DNA from: Tetrahymena elliotti 4EA
Lineage: Eukaryota; Ciliophora; Oligohymenophorea; Hymenostomatida; Tetrahymenidae
Direction of reading: 5' to 3'
Assembly: GCA_000231825.2 (NCBI GenBank)
Contig: JH720350.1
Location: 490,760-554,759, forward strand
DNA length: 64,000 nt
In this document: one piece after another, positions 52,401 to 64,000 of the stretch
Position numbering within the stretch: position 1 is the first letter of the stretch
Layout: every line of letters starts with the position of its first letter
Position numbers and translations under genes: made by a program
The notes under the pieces: model-generated
Databases searched by the model: none
Told to the model about the DNA's origin: nothing
What the model saw: the letters and a program-made list of their open reading frames with translations, nothing else

Positions 52401-55400
52401 TCACCTTTTGGATTTAAGGATCTACTTTAAACCTCCCAACCGATGCATTTAATGATATATTTTAGATTATTTCAGAAGAGTTCCCTGGTATTAGGAAAAT
52501 TATAGTTCCAAATGAAGATTAGAATAAAAATACTGCCAAGACTACTCAAAAACTCAAAAAATTTTAGACATTTTTTAATTTATTTGATATTTTAATAAAT
52601 GACCCTTGTATTGCTTAGTCAAAGATTGAATAAAGCAGCAAAACACTTTATGGAGGATCCTATAGCTTTTATGACTTCATAATTGATTCAATGAGAGTAA
52701 AGTATTAGAAACTATAAAGCCCAGAAGATTTCTCTGTCATACTTCAATCTGAATACTTTGAAACAATATCTAAACAGATGAAGATACCAGCATTTTAACT
52801 GATAGGACTTCTTCACTTAATTCTTAAAAATCCTAAAACTTAAGAAGCATAATCATGCATAAAAATGATTTTCCATCAATTTAGAGTAATTTTTAATTAT
52901 TTTTTATGAAAGAGATTAAAAAATTATTTTTTGAAAAGATAAATGAAAATAGAATTCAAATATTTTTATACATTTATGACCTCCTTACATCAGTAGACGA
53001 AAGAGATTTAAATAATGCTTTGAATTATTTGCAATTCAATATACTGGAAATTTCAGTTTCTTATGGCTAAAATAATAAAGTACCTCTTGACACAGAATCT
53101 TTTACATTACTTTTAATGTTTTAAAGAAATAAATATAGGACTAACATCAAACCAAAGTCTAGAATTCATAATTTATTAGATCTAATCTTCAAAAATGATT
53201 CAACAAAACCTGAATATTATGTTAAATTGTATGCTCATTTAAAATTCTTCTCTTCTAAAGTGTCATAAACTTCTTAAATAGATGAATTTTAAAGCAGTAT
53301 TTAATCTTTAATTACACTTGAAATAGAAGGATCTATAGGATAAAAAACATTGAGCCAGATTTTAAAAATGTTTACTCTACCTGGCAATTTAAATTAGCAA
53401 ATAAAATCTATTTAAAATAAAGAAATAATCATCTTCTCTAAGCTCCTTTCAACTAGAAATATCCCATTAGTTTATCCAGAGATATAAGCCTAGTAATTCA
53501 AAGATTCAATCTAAGATTTATCTACTCTCTTGAATGTAGATGAATACTATATTCAAAATTTCTTAATATTGTTTACTTGCTCAAATCCTACTAAATTCAT
53601 CAAGTATTTTTTATTTCATTTTTTTTATTAAATAAATAAATTTCATATTTTAAAATTAGAATCTTTTAAGTCTTTGGAATTTAAATTGAAGAAAATGATG
53701 AACAATTTATTGAAGCTTAGGCATAATTTATCAATTAAATAGAAACAAAATAAGTTATTGTTAAAGAAATCCAAAAGAATCTTTTAAGATAAAAAATTCC
53801 TTAAAATATGTTGGAACAACTACTCCTATTCAATTAATTGTCTTCTGACTCAGAAACTCTTTACTTTATTTTAAATACTTTTTATGATAATATCAGTGAT
53901 CAAGTTAAATCACTGATAAATTTCCATTATAGTATTCCTCCTTAACAAAATAAGCCCTCTCTTTAGACATAAATCAAGTGTTCTATTCAAAAAAATAACC
54001 CCTAAATAAATATTGATGGGTTAGATACTTTGATTTAAATATTTAATAATGGATCTTAAAAAGAAGAAAATATTGCACTATTTTTGTAGTATCTTCACAA
54101 TTCAAAAAAAGATTTACCACTTCTCTTGGGTGCTATGTTTACTTACTTGAATGGAGATAGTGGCCAAATACAAATTTTAACAGATGAAAACTTAGGAGAA
54201 AAGAAGCTTGGATATTTCTCAAAAAAATAGAGCATTCCTATTACTATTGAATAGTATCTATCTATAAAGTTAGATCTTTAACCTGAGTTCTTCAGTGCTC
54301 TTCCTAGTGTCTTTCTTAATGATACATACAGTTTTGCTTCAGAGTTTATCAAATTTTACAGAAAAGAAGATTACTTAATCCAAAGAGAATAAATTTAAAA
54401 TTAAAGTAAAAGAAGTAACAGTAATAATTACATTTAAGTTAGTGATTCTCAATCAATAAATAGCAATTAAAAATTAGGTAATTAAGAAAATTTAATAAAC
54501 AGAGTTACTGTTTAGGATAAGGAATTGGAGTAATTCATAAGGTTGTTTTCTAAAAACTCAATCAACTCTTCTTTCTTTAGCAGAGAGCTTTCTCTTCCTT
54601 TAGACCTTGTTGAGCTGATATAAACTATATGCTTTATAAAAAATGCTGATGAAGAAAAAAGACAAAAGTATTATGATTCTCTTTTGCAAAATAACTCTTG
54701 TTTGAAAATATTTTCATAAATTGGTATTGATATGAATGAATTCATAACTTGTATTAAATTTTTCTATTAAGACTTTGAGGTTAGTGAATCGTAAATATTG
54801 TAAAAGGGTCTAAAACTTCCTTCCAAATTCCCTTTTACTGTTTTACAAAATTTATTACTCTTAGACGTTTATTTACCTCCTTTTGCAGATCCTATTGCTA
54901 ATAGAAAGAAATTATCTTAATTTATGAAGTCAAACTAACTAATTAGTGATATGGGAGTTGATTTGAAGTGGCTTGAGCTTTTGTATGCCTTATATGGAGA
55001 TTTTACTGTTATAAAATCATTTGCAGAAGGAGAAGTTTAAATGGTTACAAGTAAAAAGGATACTAAAGAAATCAACATTTTAACTGGACTATTTGGGTAA
55101 ATATTTTAAATTTATTTTTCTTTCTTAATTAACTTATCATAAAATTACTCAAGTGTTCTCAATAAGAAAAAAACTCAAATATAAGCTGGTGATTTCTTCA
55201 AATAAATATATTAGAAACTCAAAGAATAAAACAAACTTTTTGGTTAGTATGACAAAAACTAAATGAAAGAAAGATAATAAGGGAGAAAAGAAGAAACAAT
55301 TCTCTCTGCAGATTAATTACAAAAAGGAAACACTTTTGAATATGCAATTTATCAAATGTGTAAAGAAATGTACATAAGTCCTGTTTGGGTTATGTTAATG

Positions 55401-58400
55401 TCAGGTGACTATGGAATGTGGGATGAATTATGTGGTACATATTATGGATACTACAGATATGAAAAACTAACTAAATCTCACAATAATCCAATTCAAATTC
55501 TTCTACTTATCCTTCGAATGAAAGGGTGTCCCACAATAATTAAAGAATTCTTAATTTAGAATGAATTAGCCATTATTTCTCCAAAAATATATGAAAAGGA
55601 TGAGTAAGATCAAACAGTCGAAGATTTGAAAGAAATGAGCAATAAACTAGAAAAAGAATAAGATTAAATTCTATCAAATATTTTGTAACTTAACATCGAA
55701 AGGTAATAAACTACTAACTTAAAATAGATATTTAATTCATTTTAAATATAAAAATTAGCTTTTTTGAAATTGCAGAGAAAGTTCAATTCCCAACTAAAAT
55801 ATTGAGTTTAATAGCCTCTTATGAATACAGTGATGATCCTTAGGCCTATAAGGATATTAAATTTTAGGAATCAGAAGTTGACAATATCTTAGTTTAAGCT
55901 TCCAAAAATATATTTATCGCCAACAAAACAAAGAAGGCTAGAGTTTAGTAGAATAACAATGGGTATTTAAATAGAATTATTATTTAATTTGTTAATTCTT
56001 TCTTTTACTTATTTAAAAATGGTTCTCAAGTGAGTATGAATTAAAACTAACTTTATTCATTTTATAAATAGCTCAATTACCAATGTAAATGCCTAGAATC
56101 AAGGAAAAACTGTTTACACTGAAGTTAAAAATATATTCTAGAATGTAGATTGGGATTTCTGTGATTATGATGATAAAGTAAAACCAGAGAACATTGATTT
56201 CCCTAACAAATAAACTTAAGAGCACTTTGGGCGCAATGAGTTAATGCAGGTAGTTTGGATTAGTACACTTACTAATCTGCAAACTGCTTACTATGGGTAT
56301 TAAGATAACAATGATAGGGATAGTGACCATTATAAACTTGTGTCTTATGAAATAGACCTTTTCTTATCAACAATAGAATACTACTACTTCTTTAGCTTAA
56401 AAAACAATTAAATCAGCAAATACAGAATCTTTTATTTAGTGGTAATCAAATTTTTTATTAAACAAATAATTTATTAAGTCATTTTTACAATTTTATTTTT
56501 AGGCTCTTGCTTGTGGATTTAATTTCGAATTTAAGGATGTATTGAATTGCAAACCATACAATTCTCTATTTAACTCAGCATTTCGAAAAAAGAAGATTCA
56601 TACACTTAAAGAGGATTAATATGATACTTTAAAAGAGTTTTTTAAGACCTCTATTTTAAAAAATTTGTATGAAGCTATATTATTGAGAGAATCCAAAGAT
56701 TAGGATCCTCTTAAAATATAAGGAGAATTCTATTTTAGAATATTTGACATAGGTATTTATAGGAAAATTGCTACTGAACATAATGGATAAATATCTCAAA
56801 GTACTTTTGAAATGTATATCAACAACTTTGATGACCTAATAAGGTAAACAAAAGAATTTAGAATAAATATAATTTTTACTTATTATATGTATAAATAAAA
56901 TAGACCTTAATATTCTCAAGATAATTCAATCTAATCTATTCATGATTTATATATCTCCTCATAGGATGAAGATTAATTATTGTACAAATTCAAAGCAGAA
57001 GAAAAGGAATATTTAGAAAAAACATCTATTTAAAATTTTACATTTTTAATAGACTTTTATAAAGAAAACTATTCATCTATGATTGAAAATGATTATTTTA
57101 TTGCAAACTATGAAAAGGTAACATTTTTTTTATTAGCCTAACTAAGACTTTCTGAATGAACCATTTTAAAACCTATCTTTTTTATGAATTACTTTTAGGA
57201 GTTAAAATATATTGTTGGTGTTTTGACTCTCAACGCTGCATTTATTTCTGCTAAGGGTGACATAGATGTAGATGAGTTTGTTGATTCTCTTTCTTTAGTT
57301 TCTCAATACATGGTCAGCAATAAAAGGGCACTAACTTAAGTCCTATTACTTTTCATTGATGGACATGACTTTAATCTTTCATCCATTACAGATGTTTTAT
57401 AAATAAGATCTTAAACACTTAAAACATTCTCAAGTATTTATCTTACCAAATATTCTATTACCCTTGATGATGACATTGATTTTCTTTTATCTCAAACTTC
57501 TTTTTCTGAAACAAATAAATGGTAAAATATTTATTTAATTTAAATTATTTACAAGTTAATTAATTTGTTTTGAAAAATTGCTCTATTTACTCGAACTTTC
57601 TTCTAAGCTCAATTATTATTCACTTTTTTATTCATCAATTTCATCATTTTAAGCTTAATTTTCAAAGATCTTAAAAATAGTTTCTTCATTTTCAACTGAG
57701 TCAATATTTTATTTTTATCTATTACTTACTAATTTAGGGTCATAAAAAATATAATCAATTTGTATTAAGGTGATATGTATTACATGATGAGTTTAGTTTC
57801 ATATTCTAAAAATTTTAGTAATCAAAATTATAAGAGTTACTAAGAACTTTACAAATTTTTATATGCCATCGATAGTGTAAGAATTATTAATATTAAAGAT
57901 ATTTGATTTATTTTCCTAAATTTAACAATTAAATAAAATAGAATCATTTGCATAGTATACCATCGTAATAGGGTAATATAAATGTATTAAACCTTTAATA
58001 TCTATCATCTGAAATAGAAGAATAAGAAAACTTACAAAACGAAATCATTTTCTAAATTTGTAATTCTGTTATCTGTTCAAGCGGTTTTCAGTTATCACCT
58101 GATGTTAAGTTAACTTAAGAAGAGCAAAAGGAAAATCCATTTGATAAATTTAAGAAGCTGTATTATGAATAAGCAAATATCATCAGATCTATTTGTAAAA
58201 ATGATTGGGGATTTGTAAATGAAATCCACAAAGATGATCTCAAAAGGTATTTTTTTTCTTTGGATTCAAAAAAATTTATTTAAAATTTTAGAGAAGCTTT
58301 CAGTCAACTGTTCGATCTTACTAAGGATAACTGTGAATTGATTTAGTCACTTTCTTTAATAAAACCAGATATATCAAAGCTTAAAGGAGATCCCAAGCTA

Positions 58401-60937
58401 GATGAACTGTTGTCTTAAAATAATGTAATCTGCTATTCTTTCTTTTCAATTTTTTCATTATTAACATTTTTTATATTAAAGATTGATAGGTTTGTTGCTC
58501 AGCTAAAACAGTTTGGGATAATTAAAAATGAGGACAGCAAGGAAAGCAAGGAAGACGAGGAATAGTCTATCATCCTTACTTTAGTTGCAAACGAGTCTTT
58601 CCCTCATCTTGCCAACTATTTGAACAAAATAACATAAGATAATTTAGTAAAATACTCATTTAATTTAAAATAAATTCATTTTAAAAATTCTATTTTCTCT
58701 CAAGTAAAATAGCAAATAGATTGGATTTGGATCAAAGCTAGAGTTATCTTAAATATTGTTGGCTATACTTATGATAAAGAATTGCACTAAAATAAATTGG
58801 AAAGAGACCTATGATTTGATTAAAAATAATAAATATGATTCTAAATATAGTAAAGAAATTACTATTGAGGAAATAGAGATATTTGTTAATAATATTTTAT
58901 CTGGATTTGATATCTTTTCAGCTATTTTTGAGAAAGATGTTAGCTCTAATAAGCATATAGAAGACACAACAGATGCCGATTCCACATAAAGTGGAGCTAC
59001 AACAAAAACTGAAAAGAGGCTACTAGATTCCATAGAGTATATTTAAATTTTTAATGATTTAAAATAATTATATTCTAAAATTAAATAGGTTTTCTAAATT
59101 AAAATAATTTGATCTAAATGTTTTCTAAAAGATTTAATCTTTGTTTGAAGCTAATATTTTCTCTAAATCACACTTTTCTCTCTACCATATCTCTAAAATG
59201 CAAAAAATGCTATAAAAAAAAATTCATCCTTCAAATCTCTTTTCAGCTAATTTGAAATAATAAACATTCTAACAGCTCTCCTCTCTTATCACAGGAGAGG
59301 CGTTCTTCTTAAAAGCTAAATAAAATCATATTATGAAAAAAATTAAATATGTCTCTAAGGTCTTTTTCTGTCAAGACTAAAAATAGTTTTCTCAACTCAT
59401 AGAAAAATTTATAAAAAAGGATAATAGTGAAACAGGTGATGATCTCAATAAGCTTATTTCATTTGCTTTGAAACTTATATATTATACCATAGATAAGCAA
59501 AATTTTTCTCATGATTCAGATCTCAGCAATTTCTATTTGCAAATCTCAAGTCTGATTGACATGTTGAAAACCCTATTTTAGATTAAAGAGGATGCTTAGA
59601 AAAAAAGTAAATCTAATAAATAAGCAAATAATAATGATTTGGAAATTCAGTTCATAGAACTTATATATCAAATTATTTTTAGTGACAATAAAGAACAAGA
59701 TAGTGAGAAATTTACTTAGCTTCATAAGGTAAACAAATTATTTAGCAAACAATTTAATTTTAAAAATTTTTAATTTGTTTTTAATAATTAATTAGCTTTT
59801 CTTTGGCTGCATCAATGAAAAATTTAGTTAAGTTGCCTAATTCTTTTAGTATGATTAAGAATAAATTAAAACTGTATATATAATACTCCAAAAATTGCTT
59901 GACAGGCCTCTTTTGAATTTAGAAGATGAGAATTTAATTCAAGATATTTTGGATCTTTTGTAGTCTTTTGATAAAGAATTAATAGACAAAAAATTAGTTA
60001 CTTATTTAATAAATATGGTAGTTTAAAGTGATTTTAAAAGTCTCTTAGGAATCATTGAATATTCCAATTTAGTTTCTCAAAGCGAATTTAAAATTATCAA
60101 ATAAGCTATCTACAAAATTAGCAATCTATCTATATTTGGTAACAGAGGTGCACTTTAGCACTTCAGAAATCCTAAGCCTGTCATTTCAGATTAAATGAAA
60201 GAAATTACCAAAAGAATTTAAGAAGGAAAAGTAATAAATAAATTTACAAAATATATGTATTAATTTTATAATAAAAAAGATAACTACAGCTGATGTGTTC
60301 TTTTCTATTGATAGTAGTGGAGATGGAAATGGACGTATTTCCATGGAAGAGTTCTGTAACTTCTTAAGAAGAACGGGTATAATATATTCTTTGTTACCAT
60401 TTATTCTTTAATCACATCTTAGAATCAAGCAAAAGAAAGGAATTTTATTAATTAAATCAATTTCAATTTTAGGATATTTTTAATTATATTTATTTTTAAA
60501 TGTTTTCAGGTATATAGATGAGCGAGCATAGAGTTAATGAGCTTTTTGCCACAATTAAAAAAAATAGAAGATCAGATGACAAATCGTCAGATGGAAATGA
60601 TTTAAATTATGAAGAGTTTGAAGAAGCCTACAAGTATATAAACACAAAGAAAACAGATATGTCTTTGGAAAAATTAGGAATTTCTCCTGCTTTGCTTGCC
60701 TTATCTCTAGGAACACTTATAATAATACTTATTTTACTTCTTGTATTCATATTTTTGGGTATTAAGGCTTTTGCTCTAGGTGGTACATTTGGAAGTATTA
60801 TAAACTCAATCATCCCAGCTGTTGCCACAACAGGTGCAGCTTCATCATCTAGTGATAAATAAGATTCCTTAAAAGAAGATAATATTAAAGGAGTCATGAA
60901 AGAGACTTAACAAATTCTCCATTCTAAACAACTTTGA
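46417..60937 (+). CDS. Giant multi-exon membrane protein with C-terminal EF-hand pair
   Basis: I do not recognise the family. Exons phase together at the 5' end: 46417-47055, 47148-47646, 47703-48070, 48134-48531, 48574-48797, 49319-49886, 49945-50357, 50692-51060 and 51108 onwards. Many more short-intron exons run to TGA 60935, probably well over 3,000 aa. Order: polar N-terminus; first helix near residue 140 (LLLFLFEIIIIALFVSFYYI); an ectodomain with spaced Cys; second helix (LAALVVSFILAVILGLVFMV); a cytoplasmic part; helices LLGSPLVAIIIFL, FVIAISIITLIFWAL and IVLIVIYIVLVYLCLVITW followed by LGAIINPEAFLPYATSAA; a very long soluble helical region resembling ARM/HEAT solenoids; degenerate EF-hands (SGDGNGRISMEE about 60.3 kb and DKSSDGNDLNYE about 60.6 kb); and a last helix (LLALSLGTLIIILILLLVFIF). 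A channel-like or calcium-regulated role is only inference. The 521-nt intron at 48798 is the weakest join. Confidence 0.7.
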
Positions 60938-61581
60938 TTTTAAAGATACTTAAAAATAAGCTTTTTATATTCTTTTGTAATTTATTTTATTGTTGTTTTA
61001 TTAAATAAAAAAATTTTTTATTTTTTGATAAAATAAGAATTTTAAAATATGAATCATTTAATCAAGGATTAATTTTTGATTGTCTTTGTATCAATATATT
61101 TTGTTAAAATTAAATAAAATAATAGGGGATCTGTAAAAAAAACCTAGCCAATTCAACTGGAATAAAATTTTACAATAAATAAATTGGTAATTAAATTAAT
61201 ATAAAAATCTACAATCCCATAAAGAGGATTAATCCATAATTTTATTAGGATTGATTTTTAATTTATAAAATGAAGTGTTTAAATAGAAAGATTTAAATTT
61301 AATTCAATAAAAATTTAATAAAAAAAACTTTTAAATCAAAAGTAATAGATAAACCTATGGCATTTTATATGTTTTATTTAAGAATTTTTCTGGATTAAAT
61401 GATGATTGATTAAATTAAATATTTTAATATTATACAAATATATATTTTTAAAGATTTATATTGAATTTAATAAAGAAATTCTTTTAATTTAATATATTTT
61501 TAATGAAAGTAGGATTTTGTTATTATATTTATTGTAGTAAGTTTATGTCAAGTAAATATTCTTCAAGTTTATGCATTTTCA
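60938..61581. other. Intergenic between convergent genes
   Basis: A/T-rich spacer between the ends of the giant gene and the patatin-like gene; no further feature seen. Confidence 0.55.
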
Positions 61582-62466
61582 TCATGAAAATACTTTAATT
61601 AATCTTTCTTTATCATTTTCTGCTGCAAATTGCCCTTTGACGAACATTTCATCACTAAAATTCTCATCCCAGATCCAGTAATCTCTAGGGAACCATACAT
61701 TTGAGTTCTCCATAATATCGAAATATTCAATATTCTTTATTTCTTCTCTAACAACAGGCCATTCTCTTGTATATTTAGGTAAAGCATTTATAAATATTTT
61801 TTTTGATTCTTAGTATTTATAAGGTATCACTTAAGTAAGTCCTCCATCTAGACATTTTTTACCTTTATATACATTAAATATCTTTGGTCTTGTCAAAAAA
61901 GGAATCATAGCTGAGCTAATTAAAGCCTCTGTAAAATCATATTTATCTTCAAAGTGATCAATTAATTTTTTCTTTAAAGACAAAAAGCCTTCTACTTATG
62001 AAACGTAGCAATGAAATACTCCATTTATATGAGGAAAATTTGACTCTTGCATTAAATCCCACTATTCATAGCAATATTTTTCAATTAAGGCTCCACTTGT
62101 AAAAAAGCCATAATATTTACGATTCTCTTTTTCAAAGAATTTACGAATTCTATTGAGATAAAAGTGTTTAAGATCATAATCAGTATAAAGTGTAGTGTGG
62201 AAGTAAACACCAATTGCAGTTCCTGCAGAAATAGCTCCTATTTTATACTCTTTTAATTTTTCCTTTCCTACAAATTCTGTCAATTTATATAAGTATCCCA
62301 TTTAGTATGTTAATGCTCCTGCAGATCCACTTAAAAGAAGTTCCTTTACACCTTCACCCTAACTATTTTCAAATTGCTATGGTTAAGGAGTAATCATGCT
62401 AGGAATATTTTCAATATTTTCCTATTTTTCAGATTCATTTTATTGTTGTAAAGCTATTTTTTCCAT
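61582..62466 (-). CDS. Patatin-like phospholipase
   Basis: Single exon, 294 aa, ATG 62466 to TGA 61584-61582. Patatin-fold enzymes are acyl hydrolases of phospholipids and neutral lipids that use a Ser-Asp dyad. The oxyanion region reads LLLSGSAGALTYQMGYL, in place of the usual GGGxxG. The nucleophile motif is GAISAGTA with Ser80, an A-x-S-x-G variant of GxSxG. The dyad acid is in CLDGGLTQVIP with Asp207. Between them lie aromatic-rich family-like blocks, and the tail carries YWIWDENF. No signal peptide or membrane helix. The first 40 residues are Q/E/N-rich. Both dyad residues are present, so activity is plausible, although the altered oxyanion glycines leave some doubt. Confidence 0.88.
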
Positions 62467-64000
62467 TTTTTAAAAAGTTGATGTTTGATTGAATTATTTT
62501 AGTCTATTTATTATTTGAGAAATTAACTGAAATGTATCCAATTTATATCAGAAATCATAAAGCTAATTATTGATTGGTTATTTGATAGTAAATAAGAATG
62601 TATTGGAAATTTAAATTATTTATTTCTAAAATCTAAAGCTTTTTATTGCATTCAAATAATTAATAATAGTTCTTCTAGATATTTCTACTTTATTCTAATA
62701 TTTTGTTTATTTAGGTAATTTCAAAAACCTAAATAACAAATATTTAAATAATCATTCATAATTGTAAATTGAAATTTTAAACTATTTATCATTTTTTTTA
62801 GTTTCTTGTTTTTTATCAAATGCAATTCTTCTGATACAATAATTCAATTTTTTAAAAAAGATATTATTTCTATTGAACAATTAATTATTTTATAATATTT
62901 TATTATTACATTAAAAAATTAGGGAAAATAATAATAATCAAAAACAAATTAAAAAATTATGATTTGTACATTAAAAAACAAAAAAAATAAAAAAGTTACT
63001 TTTGCTTTACAAAATTTTATTGACGAAATGTGTGAGTGGATTACGAAAAAAATGTAAATTAAATTAATCAAAAATAAAAAAATATTTTCCAATTTTATTT
63101 TGATAATTAATTTTTAATTCATCTCTTCATTGCAAGTAAATTTCTTGCACAAATTAAAAATTCTTCCTCACAATACAAGTGTTTTTAAAATTATTTACTG
63201 TATTTTTAGCATTTTTTTAATTTAAATTTTTTATTCTAAAATATTTTGTTGGATTTAAATAAAATTTATAATTTCTTAACAAAAATACTATTCAATTAGA
63301 TTTAATAGAAATATCTTAAAAAGAACACTCCTACAATATAAATTTTTTAAATAACAAAAAAATATCATTTTGTCTTGTCTCCATTTAATACTTTATTTCT
63401 TTTTCAAAATATTTTAGTTTTAGAACATTTTTTTTAAATATTAAATTGTATTTTACTGATTTAAAATTAAAATAAAAGATTATCTTAGATTCTACTTTTC
63501 CTTTTTTTCCAAACAAATTACATGAATACTATTATTAGAGCAAATTTTAATAAAAAATAAATTATTTTTTATTTGCAAACTATTTTTTTTTATTCCAAAA
63601 TTATTATTTATTGAAGTAGTAGTTAAAAGATAATTTTAGAGTCTATATACCTTTTCACCAATTAATCATAGATGGAATATTATAAAACCAATGTTTAATG
63701 AAAAAATGTACTCTTATTTCAGTATATTAATTTTTGGTTACAAGTATGTTTTATAAAACATTTTTAATAATTTTAAATTATTTTTTTTAGTTCTTTAAAT
63801 TAAAGAAAAAAAGATAATTTTAGATTCTATCTTTATCCTTTTTTTTCAAAAAGATAATATTTTTAGAACTGTATAAAAGAAATTATTATTAAAATGAATC
63901 ATTTATTTTTAAATATGTTTGAACTTAATTAAATTACAATTGAAACACACTATTATTTTATATAGAAAAAAAGATTTCTGTTATTGGATGATAACGGAGG
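62467..64000. other. Intergenic to window end
   Basis: Promoter side of the patatin gene, then about 1.5 kb of homopolymer-rich A/T DNA. No exon-like segment, RNA gene or structured repeat was recognised on either strand before the window ends. Confidence 0.5.

Overview
The window looks like nuclear, probably macronuclear, DNA of a Tetrahymena-like oligohymenophorean ciliate. It is extremely A+T rich. Every recognisable protein reads through in-frame TAA and TAG codons, and genes end only at TGA. TAA even falls at family-invariant glutamines, such as the oxyanion-hole Gln of the calpain at 991-993. Introns are mostly short (about 42-100 nt), GT...AG and very AT-rich. Nothing bacterial, viral or organellar was seen, and no tRNA or rRNA.

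Layout. 1-6.7 kb: two calpain cysteine proteases on the minus strand. The first is intact but cut by the window edge; the second is a frameshifted pseudogene. 7.6-11.1 kb: a membrane-anchored alpha/beta hydrolase with ten exons that join in phase. 12.3-14.7 kb: a one-exon membrane protein with a very long Gln/Glu/Lys tail. 15.4-17.7 kb (minus): a coiled-coil protein. 19.5-20.6 kb: an ABHD4/ABHD5-type hydrolase. 22.3-32.3 kb: a membrane-protein neighbourhood with two tandem tetraspanin-like paralogues, a 411-residue multipass protein and another four-helix protein. 32.6 kb: a small soluble unknown. 34.2-38.4 kb (minus): a leucine-rich-repeat protein. 39.7-41.1 kb (minus): a RagC/D (Gtr2)-type GTPase with seven exons that join in phase, divergent from a copine at 42.0-43.9 kb. 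46.4-60.9 kb: one giant many-exon membrane protein with a degenerate EF-hand pair near its C-terminus. 61.6-62.5 kb (minus): a patatin-like phospholipase.

The genes do not form a pathway or operon, as expected for a ciliate. Loose themes are calcium and membranes (calpain, copine, EF-hand giant protein), lipid hydrolysis (two alpha/beta hydrolases and a patatin) and nutrient signalling (RagC/D). Intergenic DNA carries local duplications, a dispersed repeat of about 500 bp, an intronic 3 x 25 bp tandem repeat, a GC-richer 16-bp palindrome and a few possible gene relics. I found no clearly undescribed biological system. The best candidates for novelty are the giant membrane protein, the 798-residue Q-tailed membrane protein and the unrecognised small gene at 32.6 kb. 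All coordinates, phases and translations were worked out by eye without similarity searches.
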